Source: Actinomycetota bacterium (GTDB lineage Bacteria > Actinomycetota > Actinomycetes > S36-B12 > UBA5976). Taken from it: 26,591 nucleotides of DNA. The position numbers and the translations under genes were made by a program. The DNA lies in contig RGCY01000002.1 of NCBI GenBank assembly GCA_009918865.1, forward strand, positions 1-26,591. Reading direction: 5' to 3'. A model generated the notes under the pieces. That model did not search any database. It was not told where the DNA came from and saw only the letters and a program-made list of their open reading frames with translations. Below, piece after piece: positions 8,186-16,216 of the stretch (the first letter of the stretch is position 1; each line of letters begins with the position of its first letter).

Positions 8186-9175
8186 GTGAGCGAACCGGTT
8201 GTGCGCCTACAAGGCGTGAGCAAACGCTTTGCGGATGTCGTTGCCGTCGATGACGTGACTTTGGATGTGCACGACGGCGAATTTCTGACACTGCTCGGTC
8301 CATCAGGTTCAGGCAAGACCACGGTGTTACGCATCGTCGCCGGCTTTGAAAACCCAACATCCGGAACCGTTGAAATCGCCGGTCGGGATGTGACCTCTGA
8401 CCCGCCGTATCTGCGCGATGTGAACACCGTCTTTCAAGACTATGCGTTGTTTCCGCACATGAGCGTTAGTGAGAACGTGGAATACGGATTGCGAGTCAAA
8501 GGTGTTGATCGCGGTCGTCGTGCCGCGGCTGCTGCGAAAGCTCTTGCGACAGTTGAACTTGCAGGGCTGGGAAGTCGTAAACCAAGTCAACTTTCGGGCG
8601 GTCAGCGTCAGCGGGTGGCCCTCGCGAGAGCACTAATAAACGAACCGCGAGTGCTTTTGCTAGATGAGCCACTTGGGGCGCTTGACCTCAAGCTGCGCCG
8701 CCAAATGCAACTTGAACTCAAGAGCATCCAACGACAGTTCGCAATCACATTCATCTTTGTGACCCACGATCAAGAAGAAGCACTCACGATGAGTGATCGC
8801 ATCGCGATTTTTGATGCCGGTCGCATTGTGCAACTGGGTAGCCCACAAGAGATTTATGAGCAGCCGGCCACAAGTTTTGTTGCTGACTTCATAGGCACAA
8901 CCAACACGCTCACCACGCAAACCGGCGCTGCTTTTTGCCTACGCCCGGAACGCATCAGCGTGTCAGCAACGCAGCCGACGGCTCAAGTGCGGATGCGAGC
9001 TGGGCATGTCACGGAAACGTCATATCTTGGAGCGACACGTACTGTCTTGGTGCAGACCGATGACGGAACCAAACTAACCGTGAGCGTTCCTGCGCAGGCC
9101 TCAACCGCAGACATCACACCCGGGGCTCGCGTGTGGTGCACATGGGAAGACACAGCAGAGTTCATCATTAGGTGA
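8186..9175 (+). CDS. potA: Polyamine-type ABC transporter ATP-binding protein
   Basis: Cytoplasmic ATPase of an importer of the spermidine/putrescine (PotA/YdcT) class. The 329 residues contain Walker A GPSGSGKT at 38-45, Q-loop Gln84, signature LSGGQ at 136-140, Walker B VLLLDE at 156-161 and the switch His194 in VTHDQEEA. After residue ~240 comes a TOBE-like regulatory domain starting around CLRPERISVS, as in PotA and MalK. The GTG start follows a TACGCT box. It is the first of four genes encoding a complete importer. The substrate is inferred from the binding-protein type. The potA symbol marks the class, not a proven orthologue. Confidence 0.88.
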   Translation: MSEPVVRLQGVSKRFADVVAVDDVTLDVHDGEFLTLLGPSGSGKTTVLRIVAGFENPTSGTVEIAGRDVTSDPPYLRDVNTVFQDYALFPHMSVSENVEYGLRVKGVDRGRRAAAAAKALATVELAGLGSRKPSQLSGGQRQRVALARALINEPRVLLLDEPLGALDLKLRRQMQLELKSIQRQFAITFIFVTHDQEEALTMSDRIAIFDAGRIVQLGSPQEIYEQPATSFVADFIGTTNTLTTQTGAAFCLRPERISVSATQPTAQVRMRAGHVTETSYLGATRTVLVQTDDGTKLTVSVPAQASTADITPGARVWCTWEDTAEFIIR

Positions 9176-9180
9176 TGACC

Positions 9181-9200
9181 CTGTCGCTAGTCGGCGACAG
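9181..9200 (+). promoter_or_regulatory. Intergenic hairpin between ATPase and binding protein
   Basis: CTGTCGC (9181-9187) and GCGACAG (9194-9200) form a perfect 7-bp stem with a 6-nt loop TAGTCG. It starts five bases after the ATPase gene's stop and ends 21 nt before the lipoprotein start. There is no U-tract, so an mRNA-stability or processing element is more likely than a full terminator. Confidence 0.55.
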
Positions 9201-9221
9201 TAAGTGGGGATGGGAGACAGG

Positions 9222-10367
9222 ATGCACCGCAACAGAAAGTTGGCATCACTTGCGATGCTGGCCGCAACAGCCTTGGTGCTGAGCGGGTGTGGCTCGAAGA
9301 CCACCAACACCGAGGGTGAAGGTGCGCTGAACATCATTGTGTGGGCTGGGTACGCCGAAGATGGCAGCACCGACCCGAAGGTGGACTGGGTCACTCCGTT
9401 TGAAAAGAAAACCGGTTGCCAGACGAATGTGAAGATTGGCAACACCAGTGACGAGATGGTCACGCTCATGCGAAGTGGCGAATACGACGGAGTTTCGGCT
9501 TCTGGCGATGCCACATTGCGTCTGATTTACGGTGGCGATGTTGCTGCTGTGGACACCAGCCGAGTGCCCAACTACAAGACAATCTCATCGTTCCTGAAAG
9601 ACCGACCATGGAACTCGGCTGACGGAAAGATGTATGGCATTCCACATGGTTGGGGTGCAAACGTGTTGATGTGGAACTCCGATGTCGTGAAACCTGCGCC
9701 GACATCTTGGTCGGTTGTCTTTGACCCGAACAGCAAGTACGCCGGCAAAATCACCGCATATGACTCACCCATCTACATCGCCGACGCCGCGCTCTATCTC
9801 ATGAAAACCCAGCCTGCCCTCGGAATCAAGGACCCCTACTCACTCGACCAAAAGCAGTTCGACGCTGCTGTGGCGTTGCTCACGCAGCAGCGCAAGAACA
9901 TCGGCTCCTACTGGGCTGCCTACACAGATGAAGTTTCTTCATTTGGTCAAGGTTCCAATGTGGTGGGCACCGCGTGGCAGGTTAATGCCAACCTGATTCA
10001 AGGTGAAGGCAAGGTGAAAGTGAGCACTACGGTTCCAGCCGAAGGTGCAACGGGATGGTCGGACACCTGGATGCTGTCATCCAAGGCGAAGCACCCGAAC
10101 TGCATGTATAAGTGGATGGACTGGATTACATCACCGAAGGTCAACGCTCAGGTTGCTGAGTACTTTGGTGAAGCGCCAGCCCAAACATTGTCGTGTGATT
10201 ACACCGCAGACAAGACGTTCTGCGACACGTACCACGCTCTGGATAACAAGTACGCAGAGTCGATCTATTACTGGACGACACCACGTGCTGAATGCGGAGA
10301 CGGACGCGGAAAAATCTGCGTCGACTATGCCGACTGGACTAAGGCCTGGACGGCCATCAAGGGATAG
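9222..10367 (+). CDS. YdcS-like polyamine ABC transporter substrate-binding lipoprotein
   Basis: Extracytoplasmic solute-binding lipoprotein of the PotD superfamily, most like the YdcS branch (YdcSTUV, putrescine uptake in enterobacteria). It has a basic N-terminus, a hydrophobic stretch and lipobox LSGC, with the lipidated Cys at residue 23. After that, LNIIVWAGY opens the binding fold. The run WVTPFEKKTGCQTNV, then SGDATLRLIYGGDVA and ITAYDSPIYIADAALYLM, are the YdcS-like parts I recognise. I chose ATG 9222 because GGGAG lies five bases upstream; a GTG at 9204 would add six residues. The length is 381 residues. Several Cys in the C-terminal third may form disulfides. The substrate is inferred. 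Confidence 0.85.
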   Translation: MHRNRKLASLAMLAATALVLSGCGSKTTNTEGEGALNIIVWAGYAEDGSTDPKVDWVTPFEKKTGCQTNVKIGNTSDEMVTLMRSGEYDGVSASGDATLRLIYGGDVAAVDTSRVPNYKTISSFLKDRPWNSADGKMYGIPHGWGANVLMWNSDVVKPAPTSWSVVFDPNSKYAGKITAYDSPIYIADAALYLMKTQPALGIKDPYSLDQKQFDAAVALLTQQRKNIGSYWAAYTDEVSSFGQGSNVVGTAWQVNANLIQGEGKVKVSTTVPAEGATGWSDTWMLSSKAKHPNCMYKWMDWITSPKVNAQVAEYFGEAPAQTLSCDYTADKTFCDTYHALDNKYAESIYYWTTPRAECGDGRGKICVDYADWTKAWTAIKG

Positions 10368-10369
10368 GC

Positions 10370-11293
10370 ATGAGCAGTCAAGGGCTCACCAGTGGGGGGC
10401 GGTCGGTGACGACCGCCCCCTCTGGTGTGCTCGCACGCACAACCACAGCACTATCTCGAAATCCGCGCGCCCGGCTTGCACTACTTCTCTCGGCGCCAAT
10501 GTTCTGGTTAGTCGTTCTTTATCTCGGATCACTTGCGACGATGTTCGCAGCGTCCGTGTGGCAGGTGGATTCGTTCACTGGGCAAGTGCAAAGAACATTC
10601 ACGTGGGATAACTTCCACACACTTCTCACTAACTCCGTCTATCGCACGATTGCACTGCGCACAGTCATGGTTGCACTCATCGTGACCGTTCTCAGCGCCG
10701 TCATTGCCGTGCCTGTTGCATTGCTCATGGCCAAAGGACTTCGCAGCAGCCGCACTCGCGCGTTGCTAGTGATTGCAATTTCTATGCCGCTGTGGGCGAA
10801 CTACCTCGTCAAGGGTTACGCATGGCGCATCATGTTTGATGAACGCGGCGTCCTTGATTGGGCACTTCATCCTCTTGGTGGTCATACCCCGGGGCTGGGG
10901 CTTACAGCCACCACAGTTGCCTTGCTCTACCTCTGGCTGCCTTACATGATCTTGCCGGTCTATGCGGCCTTCGAACGTTTACCGAACAGTCTCATTGATG
11001 CTGCCTTTGATCTTGGTGGTCGTCCATGGTTTGCATTCCGCACTGTCATCCTGCCGCTTGTGATGCCTGGAGTCATCGCAGGTTCAATTTTCACTTTCTC
11101 CCTCACACTCGGCGACTACATCATGGTGAAAATTGTTGGGCGTGCCACGCAGCTCTATGCGAACGTGGTCTACGACAACATCGGCGTTGCAGGTGACTTA
11201 CCTTTCGCTGCTGCTGCCGCAGTATTCCCCGTGCTGGTGGTAGTCGGCTACCTCGTTGCAGTGCGCCGCACCGGTGCACTTGAGAGTTTGTGA
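10370..11293 (+). CDS. potB: Polyamine-type ABC transporter permease 1
   Basis: Inner-membrane permease of the PotB/YdcU class, 307 residues with about six membrane helices; the first begins near residue 38 (LALLLSAPMFWLVVLYLG). The cytoplasmic coupling (EAA) loop is at IDAAFDLGGRPWFAFRTVILPL and should contact the ATPase. The first 19 codons are low in hydrophobicity and lie over a very strong hairpin (10387-10427). A GTG at 10427 is an alternative start that would leave the hairpin in the intergenic space. The end overlaps the second permease by four bases (GTGA). The symbol denotes the class only. Confidence 0.87.
   Translation: MSSQGLTSGGRSVTTAPSGVLARTTTALSRNPRARLALLLSAPMFWLVVLYLGSLATMFAASVWQVDSFTGQVQRTFTWDNFHTLLTNSVYRTIALRTVMVALIVTVLSAVIAVPVALLMAKGLRSSRTRALLVIAISMPLWANYLVKGYAWRIMFDERGVLDWALHPLGGHTPGLGLTATTVALLYLWLPYMILPVYAAFERLPNSLIDAAFDLGGRPWFAFRTVILPLVMPGVIAGSIFTFSLTLGDYIMVKIVGRATQLYANVVYDNIGVAGDLPFAAAAAVFPVLVVVGYLVAVRRTGALESL
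10387..10427 (+). promoter_or_regulatory. Very stable hairpin at start of permease gene
   Basis: The core stem GGGGGCGGTC (10395-10404) pairs perfectly with GACCGCCCCC (10411-10420) around the loop GGTGAC. A G-U pair (10394/10421), one bulged T (10393) and CACCAG (10387-10392) with CTGGTG (10422-10427) extend it to 17 pairs. It lies 20-60 nt after the binding-protein gene's stop, where differential-expression hairpins are common in ABC operons. No U-tract follows. Confidence 0.75.
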
Positions 11294-12117
11294 GCACCAT
11301 GCTGATTCCACGACATGTGCGACGTGTGCTCATAGGCGTCACTGCCGTCGTGTTGTTGTTCATTCATATTCCGTTGCTTGTGGTGCTTGTTAATTCCTTC
11401 AACACATCTCGCGTGTTTGGCTGGCCGCCACGTGGTTTAACTACTCAATGGTGGTCACGCGCGGTTGAAAATGAAGGTGTTCGCTCAGCGCTGCTAACAA
11501 GCATCAAGGCCGCGAGTGCTGCAACGGTGTTAGCGCTCGTCCTGGGAACCATGACGGCCTTCGCGGTGTCGCGATACCGGTTCTTTGGCAGATCAGTCAT
11601 CAGCTTGGTAGTCGTGCTACCCATTGCACTTCCCGGAATCGTCACGGGTATGGCATTGAATGCAGCATTCACCACCACACTCAAACCGCTGGGCATCGGC
11701 TTCGGTCTGTTCACAGTCATCCTTGGGCACACAACTTTTTGTGTGGTCGTGGTGTTTAACAATGTGGTTGCACGTCTGCAGCGCGTGGGAGTTTCACTTC
11801 AAGAAGCCTCTGCTGACTTAGGAGCGCGACCATGGACCACCGCCCGACTCGTCACATTTCCCCTGCTGCGCTCTGCATTGGTCGCGGGTGGGGTGCTGGC
11901 GTTCGGGTTGTCATTTGATGAAATTGTGGTGACCACATTCACTTCAGGCCCGGGACTGCAGACGCTTCCGCAATGGATTTTCAACAACCTCTTCCGACCT
12001 AACCAAGGCCCCATCGTCAATGCGGTTGCGGCTGGATTGCTGCTGCTCTCCGTGGCACCAATTTGGGCGGCAACCAAACTCTCTGCGGACCCTGCTTCCG
12101 CCTCCGGAAGGCTCTGA
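11290..12117 (+). CDS. potC: Polyamine-type ABC transporter permease 2
   Basis: Second inner-membrane permease of the importer (PotC/YdcV class), 275 residues with about six membrane helices. The first is VLIGVTAVVLLFIHIPLLVVLV. The family run NSFNTSRVFGWPPRGLTTQWW follows, and the EAA coupling loop is at LQEASADLGARPWTTARLVTFPLL. The GTG start overlaps the stop of permease 1 by four bases; an ATG at 11299 is a possible alternative. It closes the transporter set. purF begins 44 nt after its stop, with its own putative -10 box. Confidence 0.87.
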   Translation: MSTMLIPRHVRRVLIGVTAVVLLFIHIPLLVVLVNSFNTSRVFGWPPRGLTTQWWSRAVENEGVRSALLTSIKAASAATVLALVLGTMTAFAVSRYRFFGRSVISLVVVLPIALPGIVTGMALNAAFTTTLKPLGIGFGLFTVILGHTTFCVVVVFNNVVARLQRVGVSLQEASADLGARPWTTARLVTFPLLRSALVAGGVLAFGLSFDEIVVTTFTSGPGLQTLPQWIFNNLFRPNQGPIVNAVAAGLLLLSVAPIWAATKLSADPASASGRL

Positions 12118-12148
12118 GCGCGCCGAACCGATCAGCGCTTGTTCAGCG

Positions 12149-12154
12149 TAGGCT
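12149..12154 (+). promoter_or_regulatory. Putative -10 box TAGGCT before purF
   Basis: TAGGCT ends seven bases before GTG 12162 and no ribosome binding site is present. It matches the boxes before purS and bldC in sequence and spacing, and it decides the choice of purF start. Confidence 0.45.
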
Positions 12155-12161
12155 TAGGCAA

Positions 12162-13673
12162 GTGCCACGCGGTGACGGTCGTCTGAATCACGACCTCCTA
12201 GACGACGACAAAGGTCCCCAAGATGCTTGTGGGGTCGTGGGCATTTGGGCCCCCGGTGAAGATGTTGCACGCCTGAGCTATTTCAGCCTTTACGCACTCC
12301 AACATCGCGGACAAGAGTCGGCCGGAATTGCTGTGTCCAATGGCGACCGCATTGTGGTTGTCAAAGAAATGGGTCTTGTTGCGCAGGTGTTCAACGAGGA
12401 ATCACTCAACGCACTCACAGGCCACATTGCGGTTGGGCATACGCGTTACTCCACCACCGGTTCTAGCACCTGGCATAACGCGCAGCCCACATTTCGCAGC
12501 ACCAGCGTTGGTCACATCGCACTCGGCCACAACGGCAATCTGACCAACACGCCGGAACTTGCGTTGCGGTTGCGCGACATTGCTGAAGACCTCATCAGTG
12601 GGAATCCAACCCTTGCCACGAGTGACACAGATGTGTTGACCGGACTCATCGCCGCAGCGGCCACTGGTGATTTGGTGGATGCGGCAATTCGAGTGTTACC
12701 CACTGTGCTCGGCGCGTATTCATTGGTGTTTTGTGATGAGGCGACGTTGTACGCAGCGCGTGATCCGCAAGGGATACGTCCTCTGGCACTCGGGCAGTTG
12801 CCCAATGGCTGGGCAGTGGCAAGTGAGACCGCGGCACTCGACATCATCGGCGCACAGTTTGTGCGCGATGTTGAACCAGGCGAAGTGATTGCCATAAATG
12901 AACAGGGCGTGCGCTCACAACGATTTGCACCCGCCGCTCCTAAAGGGTGTCTATTTGAGTATGTCTACCTGGCTCGACCTGACAGTGTTATTCGTGGTCG
13001 AGTTGTTCACGAGGCTCGAGTGGAAGTCGGTCGCAGGCTTGCCCGTGCCGCCGCGGTAGATGCTGACTTGGTGATTCCGGTTCCGGAATCAGGAACTCCT
13101 GCTGCAGTTGGGTATGCGCAGGAATCCCACATCCCATTCGCTCAGGGGTTAGTGAAGAACTCGTACGTGGGACGCACATTCATTCAACCAAATCAAACGA
13201 TTCGGCAGTTGGGAATTCGTTTGAAGTTGAATCCACTTCGTGAAGTGATTGCGGGTCAGCGGCTTGTGGTGGTGGATGACTCCATCGTGCGAGGTAACAC
13301 ACAGCGAGCTATTGTCAAAATGCTGCGTGAAGCAGGTGCCGCGGAAGTGCATGTGCGCATCTCTTCGCCGCCAGTCACATGGCCTTGTTTTTATGGAATC
13401 GACTTTGCGACGCGAGCGGAATTGGTTGCAAGCGCACTCGATGTGGATGGTGTGTGCGAAGCGATCGGCGCTGACTCGCTCGCGTATGTGAGTTTGGAAG
13501 ACCTAGTTGGCGCCGTCGGCATCCCCATGAGTGAACTCTGCCGCGCCTGCTTTGATGGAAAGTACCCCGTGAATCCACCAGAGTCTGCGAACTTGGGGTC
13601 AGCCCAACTGGATTTGCTGGATTCGTCGGTGGACAAGGCCGATGATGTTTCGCACGCATTGAGGTTGCCATGA
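12162..13673 (+). CDS. purF: Amidophosphoribosyltransferase
   Basis: First committed step of de novo purine synthesis: PRPP and glutamine to phosphoribosylamine, feeding purD. Counting from GTG 12162, the protein has 503 residues. A short propeptide of about 22 residues precedes nucleophile Cys23 (ACGVVGIW), which must be exposed by cleavage. The glutaminase domain has HRGQESAGIA and GHTRYSTTG. The PRPP site is VVVDDSIVRGNT (~residues 369-380). Cys263, Cys409, Cys460 and Cys463 fit the four ligands of the [4Fe-4S] cluster known in Bacillus-type PurF. The frame is open upstream to 12063, but that part is not family-like. It overlaps purM by four bases (ATGA). Confidence 0.95.
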   Translation: MPRGDGRLNHDLLDDDKGPQDACGVVGIWAPGEDVARLSYFSLYALQHRGQESAGIAVSNGDRIVVVKEMGLVAQVFNEESLNALTGHIAVGHTRYSTTGSSTWHNAQPTFRSTSVGHIALGHNGNLTNTPELALRLRDIAEDLISGNPTLATSDTDVLTGLIAAAATGDLVDAAIRVLPTVLGAYSLVFCDEATLYAARDPQGIRPLALGQLPNGWAVASETAALDIIGAQFVRDVEPGEVIAINEQGVRSQRFAPAAPKGCLFEYVYLARPDSVIRGRVVHEARVEVGRRLARAAAVDADLVIPVPESGTPAAVGYAQESHIPFAQGLVKNSYVGRTFIQPNQTIRQLGIRLKLNPLREVIAGQRLVVVDDSIVRGNTQRAIVKMLREAGAAEVHVRISSPPVTWPCFYGIDFATRAELVASALDVDGVCEAIGADSLAYVSLEDLVGAVGIPMSELCRACFDGKYPVNPPESANLGSAQLDLLDSSVDKADDVSHALRLP

Positions 13674-14773
13674 ACGACGACGGTTTGACTTACGCTGCGG
13701 CAGGCGTTGATGTCGACGCCGGAGAACGTTCAGTTGAATTAATGCGCGCTGCGGTGATGCGAGCGCAGCGACCAGAAAGTTCCGGCGCATTTGGCGGATT
13801 TGCCGGTCTGTTCGATGCAACAGCGCTCACCCGATTTCGCAAACCCCTCTTAGCCACAAGCACCGATGGCGTTGGCACAAAACTCGTCATCGCGAAAATG
13901 ATGGACAAGCACGACACCGTTGGCATCGACCTCGTTGCCATGGTGGTGGATGACATTGTGGTGTGCGGTGCGGAACCGCTGTTTCTCACGGACTACATCG
14001 CATGCGGCAAAGTCATTCCAGAACGCATTGCTGCCATTGTTACGGGAATTGCAACTGGATGTGAGCAAGCCGGAGTTGCCCTTGTCGGCGGTGAAACCGC
14101 TGAGCACCCCGACGTAATGCCAGATGATGACTATGACCTTGCTGCCGCAGGCACCGGAGTTGTGGAATCTGATGCGTTGCTGTCGGCTGATCTTGTGCGT
14201 GCTGGCGATGTTGTTGTGGCCATGCAGTCATCGGGTGTGCACTCCAATGGTTTTTCCTTTGTTCGACGTGCACTGTTTGACATCGCAGGCATGAATGTGA
14301 ACACGAAGTCTGCAGAACTTGGCGGTTCTCTTGGTGAAGCGTTGCTCGAGCCAACCGCGATTTACACCAAAGCCTGTTTGCGCCTAGTTCGCGAGATGGG
14401 TGATGACATTCATGTGTTCTCACACATCACAGGTGGCGGCATTGCAGCAAACATTGCGCGCGTGTTGCCACATCACTTACATGCTGAGCTTGACCGTTCT
14501 TCTTGGCAGCCACAGCCGCTCTTCCAGGTGATTCAGCACGCAGCGCGAGCATCAATTGCGGAAATGGAGCGCACATTCAACATGGGCATTGGAATGGCGG
14601 CAGTAGTGGCCGCAGATGCCGCAGATGCAGTGGTGCGCACTCTACGAGGTGCTGGTGTCAACGCGTGGGTGTGCGGAACCGTGCGCCTTCGCAACGATGG
14701 TGAATCCGGTGATGCGCCAGCCAAAGGTGGGGCCGGCGGATCCGTGAGTGTGACCGGGTCTTACGGAAACTGA
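13670..14773 (+). CDS. purM: AIR synthetase (FGAM cyclo-ligase)
   Basis: Phosphoribosylformylglycinamidine cyclo-ligase, which closes the imidazole ring of AIR from FGAM and ATP. The 367 residues begin with LTYAAAGVDVDAGERSV. The ATP/metal segments LLATSTDGVGTKLVIAK, GIDLVAMVVDDIV and ALVGGETAEHPDVM follow, then the C-terminal HITGGGIAANIARVLP and FNMGIGMAAVV. All are typical. The last ~30 residues after VRLRNDG are Gly/Ser-rich and look like an unconserved tail. The start ATG overlaps the purF stop, the usual purF-purM arrangement. It converges with DUF3073 26 nt downstream. Confidence 0.95.
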   Translation: MNDDGLTYAAAGVDVDAGERSVELMRAAVMRAQRPESSGAFGGFAGLFDATALTRFRKPLLATSTDGVGTKLVIAKMMDKHDTVGIDLVAMVVDDIVVCGAEPLFLTDYIACGKVIPERIAAIVTGIATGCEQAGVALVGGETAEHPDVMPDDDYDLAAAGTGVVESDALLSADLVRAGDVVVAMQSSGVHSNGFSFVRRALFDIAGMNVNTKSAELGGSLGEALLEPTAIYTKACLRLVREMGDDIHVFSHITGGGIAANIARVLPHHLHAELDRSSWQPQPLFQVIQHAARASIAEMERTFNMGIGMAAVVAADAADAVVRTLRGAGVNAWVCGTVRLRNDGESGDAPAKGGAGGSVSVTGSYGN

Positions 14774-14799
14774 CGCGGCAGAACTAGCCGACTGAGGGC

Positions 14800-15039
14800 T
14801 CACGCCGTGTGGGCAGTGTCCTCTTCGTCGTCTTCATCTTCGTAGTACTTCGCGTACGGGTCATCCGACTCTTCATCGTCGTCTTCATCTTCAACATCAT
14901 CCGACTCTTGGTCGTCATCGACATCGCCCTGGGCTGCCGCCAGCTCACGCTGTAGGCGCTCGAGGTCAGTCTCAGGACCGCCGTACTTCAACGCACGGGC
15001 AACCTTGGTCTGCTTTGCCTTGGCACGGCCGCGCCCCAT
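14800..15039 (-). CDS. DUF3073 family acidic protein
   Basis: A 79-residue protein of the actinobacterial DUF3073 family, function unknown. The basic, conserved N-terminus GRGRAKAKQTKVARALKY is followed by a Glu/Leu helix. A strongly acidic C-terminal half (EDEDDDEESDDPYAKYYEDE and similar) follows. A gene of this family sits beside purM in mycobacteria as well, so the position supports the call. A purine-rich AGAGGGGG about eight to ten bases before the ATG could serve as ribosome binding site. It is divergent from the bldC-like gene and convergent with purM. Confidence 0.85.
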   Translation of the reverse strand: MGRGRAKAKQTKVARALKYGGPETDLERLQRELAAAQGDVDDDQESDDVEDEDDDEESDDPYAKYYEDEDDEEDTAHTA

Positions 15040-15236
15040 GGCTCAGCCCCCTCTGTTGGCTCATCTCGATAGTGCCGTCGCGTTGCGACTGCGCGCAGGG
15101 CAACCGGCCAATCGCCGGTGCTCGGACTGATCGCCGCTGGCACCTTGGTGGTGTGGGAGCAGTTTACCCGTCCCCTCGGCGAGCCGCAGCCCACCTCCGG
15201 AGGCTGCCCCACGATAGGTAGAGCCATAGCGAGTTC

Positions 15237-15242
15237 TAGGCT
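15237..15242 (+). promoter_or_regulatory. Putative -10 box TAGGCT before bldC-like gene
   Basis: TAGGCT ends seven bases before ATG 15250, matching the arrangement at purF and purS. It favours a leaderless start at 15250 over the longer open frame that begins at 15118. Confidence 0.45.
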
Positions 15243-15249
15243 CTCCACT

Positions 15250-15546
15250 ATGTCCGAATTTGGGGTGCCGGCGGCAAGTGCGGCTCCGGCCGCGCCGGCA
15301 GTTCCCCCACAGTCGATTCCCGAAGGCAAATTGCTGTCCCCCGGAGCCGTTGCAAAGTTGTTCGGAGTTGATCCGCGCACGGTGACTCGCTGGGTGGACA
15401 AAGGGTTGCTCACCCCGATTTTGACCCCGGGGGGACATCGCCGCTACCGCTACCTCGACGTGATGGCCCTGCGAGATAACTTGCAGCAGCGGTCTGTCGC
15501 CGGCCCTGACCGTCCGTTGGTCACGCCACCGGCGTCCACGCCCTGA
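15250..15546 (+). CDS. BldC-like MerR-family DNA-binding regulator
   Basis: A 98-residue transcription factor with a single MerR-type winged helix, as in Streptomyces BldC and its widespread actinobacterial relatives. The Ala/Pro-rich N-terminal ~25 residues are probably disordered. The domain runs from KLLSPGAVAKLFGVDPRTV (helix-turn-helix) through TRWVDKGLLTPILTPGGHRRYR (wing) to the LDVMALRD helix, followed by a short polar tail. There is no effector domain or dimerising coiled coil. I chose ATG 15250 over the upstream start at 15118 because the domain begins just after it and a TAGGCT box precedes it. Target genes are unknown. Confidence 0.85.
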   Translation: MSEFGVPAASAAPAAPAVPPQSIPEGKLLSPGAVAKLFGVDPRTVTRWVDKGLLTPILTPGGHRRYRYLDVMALRDNLQQRSVAGPDRPLVTPPASTP

Positions 15547-15610
15547 CCTGCCGACGCAACCTTTCGCACGCGAGACGTCTGTTCATATCGGTGTTGGATA
15601 CCGGGCGCGA

Positions 15611-15620
15611 CAGTGCACTG
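15611..15620. promoter_or_regulatory. 10-bp perfect palindrome CAGTGCACTG
   Basis: A perfect palindrome in the 148-nt gap between the bldC-like gene and the membrane protein, about 75 nt before the latter's start. It lies between the imperfect half-sites ATACC and GGTAT. It could be an operator. A 10-bp palindrome can also arise by chance. Confidence 0.25.
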
Positions 15621-15680
15621 CACCGGGTATTTCACGTGGTGTCCCCACGCACACAGGACGTGGAGTTTTAACACAATGCT

Positions 15681-15686
15681 TAGGTA
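15681..15686 (+). promoter_or_regulatory. Putative -10 box TAGGTA
   Basis: TAGGTA ends eight bases before ATG 15695 and TTAGGT overlaps it by one base. It resembles the TAGGCT-type boxes of this window, but the last base deviates from TANNNT. Support is weak. Confidence 0.3.
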
Positions 15687-15694
15687 AGTCCAAG

Positions 15695-16216
15695 ATGGAT
15701 GTCAGGTTGAGCCCTTTCACTGCTCACATGACTTCAGAAACCGTACTCGACCCCGTCACAAGATCTCTCTCATCTGTGAACCGTCATGCACAGCCCGAGA
15801 GCGAAGGCGTCACCACTCGGCGCACATGGCTATCCGCCGGCGCACGGGCTGGACTTGCATCTGGGCTCGTCCTTCAAATAGTGCTCATCCACCTCATTGA
15901 CCAAGACTGGTTTGCGTTCGCAAAGGATCCCTCTTACGTGCAAACCGGCTACATCATGATTGAAGTGACCGGCGTCATCGCCGCAGGTTTGCTACTCGTG
16001 CGCCGGAATTGGTGGCTGTGGCTAGCAACTCTTGGTTTGGGTGCTGGACCTCTCTTCGGTTTCATTCTCTCGCGCAGCGTTGGGATGCCCAACTACCGCG
16101 ACGACATCGGAAACTGGTCGGAACCGCTCGGAGTGGCTTCGGTCATCGTTGAATGTGCAGTCATGCTGCTCGCCATGCGACCCCTCCTTGACACATGGCG
16201 GCAGCGTCAATTCTGA
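15695..16216 (+). CDS. Four-helix integral membrane protein of unknown function
   Basis: A 173-residue protein I cannot name. After a polar ~48-residue N-terminus it has about four hydrophobic helices: GLASGLVLQIVLIHLI, TGYIMIEVTGVIAAGLLLV, LWLATLGLGAGPLFGFIL and LGVASVIVECAVMLLAM. Between helices three and four is the segment RSVGMPNYRDDIGNWSEPLG. This resembles a conserved loop I have seen in other actinobacterial membrane proteins, with Gly-Asn-Trp-x-Glu-Pro-Leu-Gly. ATG 15728 is an alternative start that removes 11 residues. It is a single-gene unit bounded downstream by a strong hairpin. No function can be assigned. Confidence 0.7.
   Translation: MDVRLSPFTAHMTSETVLDPVTRSLSSVNRHAQPESEGVTTRRTWLSAGARAGLASGLVLQIVLIHLIDQDWFAFAKDPSYVQTGYIMIEVTGVIAAGLLLVRRNWWLWLATLGLGAGPLFGFILSRSVGMPNYRDDIGNWSEPLGVASVIVECAVMLLAMRPLLDTWRQRQF

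Noticed and set aside
12063..12161. Upstream extension of the purF open frame
   Set aside because: The extra 33 residues are not family-like, overlap the permease 2 gene, and precede a TAGGCT box; the propeptide length from GTG 12162 is already normal.
15118..15249. Upstream extension of the BldC-like open frame
   Set aside because: The start at 15118 would add 44 residues outside the MerR domain and would place the promoter-like box inside the gene.
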